NCBI RefSeq assembly: GCF_008973665.1
Contig: NZ_WACP01000011.1
Span: 124,001-188,000, forward strand
Direction of reading: 5' to 3'
Length of the DNA stretch: 64,000 nucleotides
From: Paenibacillus tengchongensis
GTDB lineage: Bacteria > Bacillota > Bacilli > Paenibacillales > Paenibacillaceae
Below the pieces are notes generated by a model, which saw only the letters and a program-made list of their open reading frames with translations, did no database searches and was not told the DNA's origin. The translations under genes and the position numbers were made by a program. This document shows positions 58,126 to 64,000 of this stretch, one piece after another (position 1 is the first letter of the stretch; every line of letters starts with the position of its first letter).

Positions 58126-58593
58126 ATGATTAGAGAGGCAGCGGCTAAGGATGCGTCTTCCCTGGAGGTGTTATACCGCATCCTGCTGCCGGACCGCGAA
58201 GGGATTAAGGTGCTTCCCGATAGAATCGGGCAGATTGCCGCAAATCCGGGCAGTTTTCTTTATATTTATGAAAAAGACGGTGAGGCGGTGGCTACAGCCC
58301 ATTTGCATTTATGCATGGATGCGCTGTGCGGTGACCGCCCGTTTGCCGTCATCGAACGGGTGGTCACCCTGCCGCAGCATCGGGGACAAGGGGTTGGCGA
58401 GGCGCTGATGCGCCATGCGGAAGCAGTGGCCTGCGCGCACGGCGCGCAGAAGATCATGCTCTCCAGCAACGCGCGGAGAACGGACGCCCACCGCTTCTAT
58501 GAGAGGCTGGGGTATGACGGGGACCGCAGCAGGCTGTTCACCAAGATGCTGAAGCTCACGAATGACGGACAAGAATTAAAGGATAATCAGTGA
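58126..58593 (+). CDS. GNAT-family N-acetyltransferase
   Basis: The 155-residue protein carries LPQHRGQGVGEALMRHAEAVACAHG (about residues 84-108), the acetyl-CoA loop, and a C-terminal HRFYERLGYDGDRSRLFTKML. The target amine is unknown. The GGGAG site is seven bases before the ATG. It follows the VOC gene by 28 bp and precedes another acetyltransferase by 21 bp, so the three are likely one transcription unit. Confidence 0.9.
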   Translation: MIREAAAKDASSLEVLYRILLPDREGIKVLPDRIGQIAANPGSFLYIYEKDGEAVATAHLHLCMDALCGDRPFAVIERVVTLPQHRGQGVGEALMRHAEAVACAHGAQKIMLSSNARRTDAHRFYERLGYDGDRSRLFTKMLKLTNDGQELKDNQ

Positions 58594-58614
58594 GGATGGG
58601 AAGGTGTTTACAAG

Positions 58615-59127
58615 ATGGGATTTGCAATCAGAGAATTGACTTCGTCGGATGCTTCGGAGCTGCTGGCCCTGCAGCATAGTCTCGATGAAGAGTCTGCGTT
58701 TATGATGCTGGAGCCGGGGGAGCGCAAGCGAACCGTCCAGCAGGTGGAGTCGATGATCCGGGGGTATGCCGAAGCGCCTAATTCGCTCCTGATCGGAGCG
58801 GAGACCGCAGGTAAGCTTGCGGGCTATTTGTCGGCCGGCGGTGGAGAGGCGAACCGGATCAGACACAGCGCGTATCTGGTTACAGGAGTACTGCGGGAGT
58901 ATCAGGGGATGGGCATCGGCTCTGCACTGTTCTGCGAGCTGGACACCTGGGCGCGGCGTGCCGGCATGGTCCGGCTGGAGCTTACAGTAATGGTGCATAA
59001 TGAACGGGCGATTGCGCTCTATACGAAGAACGGTTTCGAGATTGAGGGTCTCAAGAAGAAATCGCTGAAGGTGGACGGGGCATGGGTGGATGAGTACTAT
59101 ATGGGTAAAATATTGCAGGCAGACTGA
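58615..59127 (+). CDS. GNAT-family N-acetyltransferase
   Basis: The 170-residue protein shows the loop VLREYQGMGIGSALFCELDTWAR (about residues 101-123) and the C-terminal NERAIALYTKNGFEIEGLKKKSLKVDGAWVDEYYMGKIL. This ending is typical of the RimJ/RimL-like side of the family. The start follows GGGAAGG. It is the last gene of the VOC-GNAT-GNAT cluster, followed by repeat R3 and a strong terminator. Confidence 0.9.
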   Translation: MGFAIRELTSSDASELLALQHSLDEESAFMMLEPGERKRTVQQVESMIRGYAEAPNSLLIGAETAGKLAGYLSAGGGEANRIRHSAYLVTGVLREYQGMGIGSALFCELDTWARRAGMVRLELTVMVHNERAIALYTKNGFEIEGLKKKSLKVDGAWVDEYYMGKILQAD

Positions 59128-59175
59128 CAGCACCTCCGCCTTCACGATCTAATACATATGCAGCTAATAATGTGA

Positions 59176-59234
59176 CCCCACAAAATGGGGCTTTGGCAAG
59201 GAGCTGATTCAGGTGCTTTGCGGGGACCCCGGTA
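59176..59234 (-). repeat. dispersed intergenic repeat, copy R3 (full length)
   Basis: On the minus strand it reads TACCGGGGTCCCCGCAAAGC, then ACCTGAATCAGCTCCTTGCC, then AAAGCCCCATTTTGTGGGG. Both ends are hairpin-forming (CGGGGTCCCCG and CCCCATTTTGTGGGG). It is the best preserved copy. Confidence 0.75.
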
Positions 59235-59258
59235 TAAACTTTCTTAATAAGTCTAAAA

Positions 59259-59286
59259 AAAGGCGCTCCCGCGGGAGCGCCTTTAC
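59259..59286. terminator. strong bidirectional terminator
   Basis: AAAGGCGCTCCC (59259-59270) pairs perfectly with GGGAGCGCCTTT (59273-59284), with a left A run and right T run. It separates two convergent genes. Confidence 0.93.
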
Positions 59287-59299
59287 TAATAAAAATTTA

Positions 59300-60628
59300 T
59301 TATTCCGAAAGCAGTTCTGCCGTTTCATCGTTCAGCGGCCGGTCAATGAACACCTCAACCTTGCGGATGCGGTTCTTGTTCATCTCCCGCACGGTAAGGG
59401 TGACAAAGCCGTCGTGGATCATGCTCTTGCCGATGGCCGGCTCCGGCATGTGGCTGTACAGCCAGCCCCCGATCGTCGTCACTTCGTCGTCGTGGAAATC
59501 AAGGCCGGTCAGCTGCTTCACTTCCAGCAGGGAAACCTTGCCGTCAAAGATGTAATGATTGTCGCCGAGAGTCTCCACGTTCTTGCTCTCGTCGCCGTCG
59601 AATTCGTCGCGGATTTCCCCGACGATCTCTTCCAGAATATCCTCGATGGTAATCAGGCCAGAGGTACCGCCGTATTCATCGAGCAGAAGGGCGATGTGTA
59701 CGCGTTCCTTCTGCATGCGGGTCAGCAGCGTCTTGACCGGCGTTACTTCAGATACGGTCAGAATCGGCAGGATCAGCTTTTTGAAGTCAAAATCAGGGTT
59801 ATTGTCATACTGCAGATACAGCTGCTTGGTGTTGATCATCCCGATAATGTTGTCCTTGCTGCCGTCCGCAACAGGGAAACGGGTGTACTGCTCCTTGCGG
59901 ATGATGCTGAAATTCTCCTGCAGCGAATGGTCGGTGAAGAGGCAGACCATGTCGGTGCGCGGCACCATGATCTCCTTGGCCAGCATCTCGTCAAAAGTAA
60001 AGATCCGGTTCACGTAGCCGTATTCGGCTTTGTTGATTTTGCCGTTCTCGTAGCTCTCCGACAGAATCAGGCGGATCTCTTCCTCGGAGTGCGCATCCCC
60101 GTGTTCACTGGCCGGCTTCATGCCGAACATCCGGACAAGCAGGTTGGCCGAGCCGTTCATGAGCCAAATCAGGGGGTAAAGAATTTTATAGAACCAAATA
60201 ATCAGCGGTGCGGTAATCTGACTGATTTTTTCCGGAATATTGATAGCTGCAGTCTTAGGTGCAAGCTCCCCGACAACCACGTGGAGAAAAGTTGCGATCA
60301 GGAAGGCCAGGGCGAAAGCCAGCGGCTCCGATACATTGTGGCTGATCCCTGTAGCATCGAATACAGGCAGCAGCAATTGCTCAAATGCGGGCTCCGCCAG
60401 CGCACCGATCCCCAGCGCCGTAATCGTAATGCCCAGCTGACAGGCGGACAGATAACCGTCCAGGTTGGCCGAGACCCTCTGAATCGCGAGCGCATTCTTG
60501 CGCCCCTCCAGCACCATCTGACTGATCAGCGAGCTTCTGAGCCGCACCATCGCAAACTCGCAAGCCACAAAAAAAGCGGTTAAAATAATCAGAATTGCCA
60601 CAAGCGTTAAACTAAGTCCTATACCCAT
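59300..60628 (-). CDS. CNNM/CBS/CorC_HlyC family transporter, second copy
   Basis: The 442-residue protein has the same layout as the gene at 28917: a CNNM membrane domain with GYLSACQLGITITALGIGAL and VVVGELAPKTAAI, a CBS pair with EIMVPRTDM and LDEYGGTSGLITIEDILEEIVGE, and a CorC_HlyC end. The ATG at 60628 has a weak AGAGGGA site thirteen bases upstream; an earlier ATG at 60673 has none. It is a divergent neighbour of the DUF1836 gene. Mg2+ or related ion efflux is inferred from the family. Confidence 0.92.
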   Translation of the reverse strand: MGIGLSLTLVAILIILTAFFVACEFAMVRLRSSLISQMVLEGRKNALAIQRVSANLDGYLSACQLGITITALGIGALAEPAFEQLLLPVFDATGISHNVSEPLAFALAFLIATFLHVVVGELAPKTAAINIPEKISQITAPLIIWFYKILYPLIWLMNGSANLLVRMFGMKPASEHGDAHSEEEIRLILSESYENGKINKAEYGYVNRIFTFDEMLAKEIMVPRTDMVCLFTDHSLQENFSIIRKEQYTRFPVADGSKDNIIGMINTKQLYLQYDNNPDFDFKKLILPILTVSEVTPVKTLLTRMQKERVHIALLLDEYGGTSGLITIEDILEEIVGEIRDEFDGDESKNVETLGDNHYIFDGKVSLLEVKQLTGLDFHDDEVTTIGGWLYSHMPEPAIGKSMIHDGFVTLTVREMNKNRIRKVEVFIDRPLNDETAELLSE

Positions 60629-60742
60629 AAAATCTTTACCATCCCTCTCGTCGTTAAAATAGGTTATACTCATATTATGAGTTCATATGAACCTATTGTA
60701 CGAACTTTTTGTTAAAAGATCAAATGGTGAAGGGAGGCCATC

Positions 60743-61510
60743 ATGGAAACTTTTACGTTAAGCCGAAGAGAGATGTCGGGATTGCTGCTTGCGCTCACCG
60801 GTAACTCCGAGCATAAGCCGCTGCAAATTCTGCAGGAAGCCTGGTCGAAATTCCATCCGGAAGAGGTGGAAAAAGGCAGGACCCTCCCGGCTTTTTTGTC
60901 TACGGACATTCCGCCGATTCTGCAGAAGATCATTAAAGGCGGCATCGTCAAAGGCTTTTCCCTGGGTGATATTGCCGCGCTTGGCCATCTTATTGAATAC
61001 TCGACTCTGTCCGCTTCGGCGATGCAGAACTGGGTGAAACGCGATTTTAAGGAGTACCTCGGAGCCCCGCGCATCGGCAAAAAATATTCGCTCAACCAGG
61101 CCGCAATGCTGTTCATGGTCGATGACCTGAAAGCGTCACTCGACTTTGAGAGCATCCGCCAACTGTTCCGCATCCTGTTTCTGGCCCCGGAACGCGATGA
61201 CGATGACCTGGTGGAACCGGCGCAGCTGTACTTCGGGTATGCCGAGCTGTTTGAAGAAATCAAACGCAATCCCGAGTTGCAGGCCCAGGGCCTTATTAAG
61301 CTCAGTTCGCTGGAGGCATATTACGGAAAAACGGACAGCCCGCTGAAGGCGGCGGCGGATAATTTAATGAAGCGTCTCAGCCATCTCACCCGGCCGCAGA
61401 TCGAGGCTGTGCGGAATATGCTCATGATTGCAGCGGTCTCCGTACAGGCCTGTTATTTTCAGGCGCTGGCACGGCAGTATTTTAACGCCGCATTATTCCT
61501 TGATTTTTAA
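60743..61510 (+). CDS. DUF1836 domain protein
   Basis: The 255-residue protein has the DUF1836 domain over about residues 50-170, with LPAFLSTDIPPILQKIIKGGI and IEYSTLSASAMQNWVKRDFKEYLGAPRIGKKYS. This family resembles MerR-type helix-turn-helix proteins but its function is unknown. There is no membrane segment. The GGGAGG site is seven bases before the ATG. It is divergent from the CNNM/CBS gene and 80 bp before the MFS gene. Confidence 0.82.
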   Translation: METFTLSRREMSGLLLALTGNSEHKPLQILQEAWSKFHPEEVEKGRTLPAFLSTDIPPILQKIIKGGIVKGFSLGDIAALGHLIEYSTLSASAMQNWVKRDFKEYLGAPRIGKKYSLNQAAMLFMVDDLKASLDFESIRQLFRILFLAPERDDDDLVEPAQLYFGYAELFEEIKRNPELQAQGLIKLSSLEAYYGKTDSPLKAAADNLMKRLSHLTRPQIEAVRNMLMIAAVSVQACYFQALARQYFNAALFLDF

Positions 61511-61590
61511 GTGCTGCAATTTTAGAATGTGGTAGTGAAACCCAAGTTGTACCAATAAGAGTACGGGTTGAAGGAAGAGGTGCCTTGTAG

Positions 61591-62802
61591 ATGAGTCAAA
61601 TGACGCTGCTCCGTGAGCCGAAATCCCGCAAGCTGCTGATGAGTGCGGGCCTCAGCTGGATGTTTGACGCCATGGATGTGGGAATGATTTCTTTTGTGGT
61701 GGCCGCGCTGGCCAAGGAGTGGGAATTGGGTCCGGAAAAAATCGGATATTTAACGAGCTTAAATTCCGTGGGGATGGCGGTGGGCGCCGCTGCGGCAGGA
61801 CTATTGGCCGACCGGTTCGGCCGTAAATCGGTGCTGCTCTGGACGCTGCTGATCTTCTCGGCCGCCAGCGGCTTATCGGCGTTCGCCACGGGATACGCGG
61901 TGCTGTGCATGCTGCGCTTTGTCGCCGGCTTCGGCCTGGGCGGTGAGCTGCCTGTTGCCTCGACGCTCGTCTCCGAGAGCGTGCCTGCCAAGGAACGCGG
62001 ACGGGCGGTTGTCCTGCTGGAGAGCTTCTGGGCCATCGGCTGGATTGCCTCCGCGCTGATTGCCTATTTCGTCATTCCCGATTACGGCTGGCGGGCGGCT
62101 TTTCTGATTGGTGCAGTGCCGGCGCTATACGCGCTCTATCTGCGGAAGGCCATCGATGATTCCCCGCGGTTCAATCAGGTGAAGCAGGCTCCGGTATCGC
62201 TGCGTAAGCGTGTGGCGGCGGTATGGTCCTCCGAGCACCGCAAATCGACGATCATGCTGTGGATATTGTGGTTTACCGTCGTCTTCTCTTATTATGGAAT
62301 GTTTCTGTGGCTGCCCTCCGTTATGGTGCTTAAAGGCTTCAGTCTGGTCAAGAGCTTTGAGTATGTCCTCATTATGACGCTGGCGCAACTGCCCGGTTAT
62401 TTCACAGCCGCTTATTTCATTGAGAAATACGGGCGCAAGTTTGTGCTCGTGATCTACCTGCTGTTCACGGCGTTCAGCGCCATCTGGTTCGGGAACGCTG
62501 ATACAGAAGGCATGCTGATGGCGGCCGGCATCTGCCTCTCGTTCTTCAACCTCGGCGCCTGGGGCGGCATGTACGCCTACACCCCCGAGCTGTACCCGAC
62601 AGCGGTCCGCTCCACCGGAACCGGGCTGGCTGCGGGCTTCGGACGGATCGGCGGCATACTGGCCCCTTCGATGGTCGGCCTGCTGGTTGCCAGATCGGTA
62701 GACATCGGCTCGATCTTTATGATCTTCTTCGTGACCATCATTATCGGCGCGCTCGCCGTATTGTTTCTCGGCAAAGAGACCAAAGGCACGGAGTTATCCT
62801 GA
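61591..62802 (+). CDS. niaP: MFS transporter, NiaP-like
   Basis: The 403-residue protein has 12 helices with the MFS motif GLLADRFGRKS after helix 2 and the sugar-porter-type signature R-x-G-x-G in RFVAGFGLGGELPVA. The early DAMDVGMISFVVAAL and the late YTPELYPTAVRSTGTG are typical of the NiaP/YceI group, which imports nicotinate. Related members carry aromatic acids, so the substrate is probable rather than certain. The ATG follows AGGAAGAGG. A terminator is at 62912. Confidence 0.85.
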   Translation: MSQMTLLREPKSRKLLMSAGLSWMFDAMDVGMISFVVAALAKEWELGPEKIGYLTSLNSVGMAVGAAAAGLLADRFGRKSVLLWTLLIFSAASGLSAFATGYAVLCMLRFVAGFGLGGELPVASTLVSESVPAKERGRAVVLLESFWAIGWIASALIAYFVIPDYGWRAAFLIGAVPALYALYLRKAIDDSPRFNQVKQAPVSLRKRVAAVWSSEHRKSTIMLWILWFTVVFSYYGMFLWLPSVMVLKGFSLVKSFEYVLIMTLAQLPGYFTAAYFIEKYGRKFVLVIYLLFTAFSAIWFGNADTEGMLMAAGICLSFFNLGAWGGMYAYTPELYPTAVRSTGTGLAAGFGRIGGILAPSMVGLLVARSVDIGSIFMIFFVTIIIGALAVLFLGKETKGTELS

Positions 62803-62911
62803 ACAACGGGAACACTAATTCTTATTTTAACTTGCTGCCTATAAGCGGGAATGATAAGATGAGAGAAGTGAAATGAGCAGCAGACTTGATGGAACAAGCA
62901 GAGCTTACTTT

Positions 62912-62947
62912 AACGGTTCTTCACACTTTGTGAACAGAACCGTTTTT
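62912..62947 (+). terminator. rho-independent terminator
   Basis: AACGGTTCT (62912-62920) pairs with AGAACCGTT (62936-62944) around an inner TCACA/TGTGA hairpin, with TTTTTT after. Confidence 0.9.
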
Positions 62948-62970
62948 TACTTATACAGAATTTATAAGTT

Positions 62971-63010
62971 TCCGGGGCTAGCCTCCATGTAAAGGCACCA
63001 CTTTGTGGGG
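62971..63010 (+). repeat. dispersed intergenic repeat, copy R4 (internally deleted)
   Basis: TCCGGGG and then CCACTTTGTGGGG match both ends of the repeat family, but about 18 bases of the middle are missing. It lies 32 bp before the TerB-N gene. Confidence 0.5.
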
Positions 63011-63042
63011 TTATTTATAATATGGATCGAGAGTGATGACCT

Positions 63043-64000
63043 ATGAAGAATGACGGGCGTGAGCCGCATTTCGCAGAGCTGGTCTGGGAGAATACGGAGC
63101 ACAATCTGCCGATTCCCTCCCGGGAAGACGACCGGGCACAAGTGCCGCAGGCTGCCGTGACAGAGCGGGAGAAGAAAGCGGCTGAGCCGGCTGTTCAACT
63201 GCAGCTCTGGGATATGGAGACGAAGACGGAGCCGGTGACGACGACCGAGAGCCAGTTCGTGGTGCGGGCCAGAGAGCTTGCAGACCACAAGGAGCCGGCG
63301 GCGCTGTTCGTCCCGTTCAAGAGTTACTGGCCGACCTACGGCCATATGACCGGCGCACAGAGCCGCTGGTATTTCTTCTGGCGCGATGAGGCGAGGGCGG
63401 GGAACTACCTTAAGACGGATCTCTCTTATATCTTCCTGCATGTGTACGAGCTGATTAACGGCGTCGGCTGGGACGTACCCGAAGAAGGGCTGCGCCAGCT
63501 GTGGGAGCTGTGGGAGGCTTACCGTGAGCAGTTTAAGCGTCTGGATCAGTATCTGGGCGGCTGGATTGCCGATTTCTCCTTCGTCCACAAGCTGGATATT
63601 CCGCTCTCCCGCATCATTGCCCGCTCGCGCGGGCTCGCCGGGGATCTCGCCGAGCTGGAGCTGATGCGCTGCCTCACCGGAGCATCCGAGCAGTTAACCT
63701 TCGATGCGCTGACGGTGATGTCCGACTACGATATCAGCAAATCCAAATTCTATGCCGGGGAAGGCAAGGAAGCCTTAGAGAAATACATTCCTATGGTGGT
63801 CGCCCTGATCGATGCTTATGTGAAGCGTAAGCACGGCCAGACGCTTCTGGAGATGTTTCCGCCCGGCCCGGCCATTCCGCGGGAGCGGTATCTGTTCCGC
63901 AGCGCGGTGTACGATATTTCGCTGTACGGATACTCCGTGCTCGTGCCGGTGGTGCGGATCAGCAAGTCTCCGCCGCTGCGCAGCCTGGTCACCCGGCTGT
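63043..64000 (+). CDS. TerB-N domain protein (3' end outside the window)
   Basis: An open frame of 319 codons runs to the right edge. After a variable, charged N-terminus the TerB-N domain starts near residue 100: FVPFKSYWPTYGHMTGAQ, then RWYFFWRDEARAG, then TDLSYIFLHVYELINGVGW. It is followed by a helical part (YEGxxFPPG-type positions are cut off). TerB-N proteins are part of tellurium-resistance-type and conflict-related gene systems, usually with TerB and TerB-C domains and ATPases. The ATG has only a weak GAGAGTGATG site. The C-terminus and the downstream partners cannot be seen. Confidence 0.8.
   Translation, partial: MKNDGREPHFAELVWENTEHNLPIPSREDDRAQVPQAAVTEREKKAAEPAVQLQLWDMETKTEPVTTTESQFVVRARELADHKEPAALFVPFKSYWPTYGHMTGAQSRWYFFWRDEARAGNYLKTDLSYIFLHVYELINGVGWDVPEEGLRQLWELWEAYREQFKRLDQYLGGWIADFSFVHKLDIPLSRIIARSRGLAGDLAELELMRCLTGASEQLTFDALTVMSDYDISKSKFYAGEGKEALEKYIPMVVALIDAYVKRKHGQTLLEMFPPGPAIPRERYLFRSAVYDISLYGYSVLVPVVRISKSPPLRSLVTRL

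Noticed and set aside
59213..60583. 456-codon frame on the plus strand
   Set aside because: Antisense of the CNNM/CBS gene and passes through a strong terminator; codon pattern is a mirror of the true gene.
1..64000. CRISPR arrays, tRNA or rRNA genes, insertion sequences with transposase
   Set aside because: No regular spacer-repeat series, no tRNA T-loop and acceptor pattern, no rRNA segments and no transposase-like protein were found.

Overview
The window reads like a chromosome segment of an endospore-forming Firmicute of the Paenibacillaceae type, most likely Paenibacillus. The support is a moderately GC-rich sequence with strong AGGAGG-type ribosome sites and frequent TTG/GTG starts, a cwlJ-gerQ spore pair with a sigma-E/K-like promoter, an ydaO-type c-di-AMP riboswitch in front of a KimA potassium transporter, a class I preQ1 riboswitch in front of queFCDE, and a Fur box of the Bacillus type. 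Species assignment is inference; no rRNA or tRNA gene and no CRISPR array was seen.

Layout. 0-6 kb: a XerS-like tyrosine recombinase, a DUF4062/coiled-coil/winged-helix protein, an acetyltransferase, a lipoprotein, an aldo/keto reductase and a DUF2268 metalloprotease. 6.5-14 kb: three transport or regulator pairs (Gfo/Idh oxidoreductase with a WYL regulator; an MFS pump divergent from an SgrR-type regulator; a cation diffusion facilitator) and a 57-residue zinc-ribbon gene. 14-21 kb: an aminotransferase, a lipoprotein, a YjeH-like exporter divergent from a LysR regulator, a second tyrosine recombinase and a GH113 glycosidase with a cre site. 21-28.6 kb: L-lactate dehydrogenase, amino-acid transporters, a beta-propeller lipoprotein, a small Cys-rich gene behind an Fnr-type promoter, and cwlJ-gerQ. 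28.9-38.9 kb: a CNNM/CBS/CorC protein, an MHYT histidine kinase, bdbD-bdbC, riboswitch-kimA, a Fur-box iron pair and murB. 39-49 kb: preQ1 riboswitch-queFCDE, a cysteine hydrolase with VanW, a zinc alcohol dehydrogenase, a DMT exporter, a methyltransferase and a LysR regulator. 48-52 kb: pstSCAB. 52-64 kb: an Xre regulator with a membrane partner, tandem M29 aminopeptidases, a KtrB/TrkH potassium transporter, acetyltransferases, a second CNNM/CBS protein, a DUF1836 protein, a NiaP-like transporter and the first 958 bases of a TerB-N gene cut by the window edge.

Most of the window is ordinary chromosome. The least explained signals are two families of short intergenic repeats. One is a 28-bp dif-like (11-6-11) element in four copies between 6.3 and 19.9 kb, one copy lying 18 bp behind a tyrosine recombinase gene. 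The other is a 40-59 bp element with a CCCCA-TTTG-TGGGG-type hairpin in four copies between 41.9 and 63.0 kb, one of which forms the 3' end of a coding region. Other items worth checking are an Fnr-type promoter with class II geometry in front of an unknown Cys-rich protein, a long-stem structured RNA between bdbC and the kimA riboswitch, a stem-loop leader in front of a CNNM/CBS gene, and two possible conflict-type proteins (DUF4062 and TerB-N). All positions and family calls come from reading the sequence; no database search was run.
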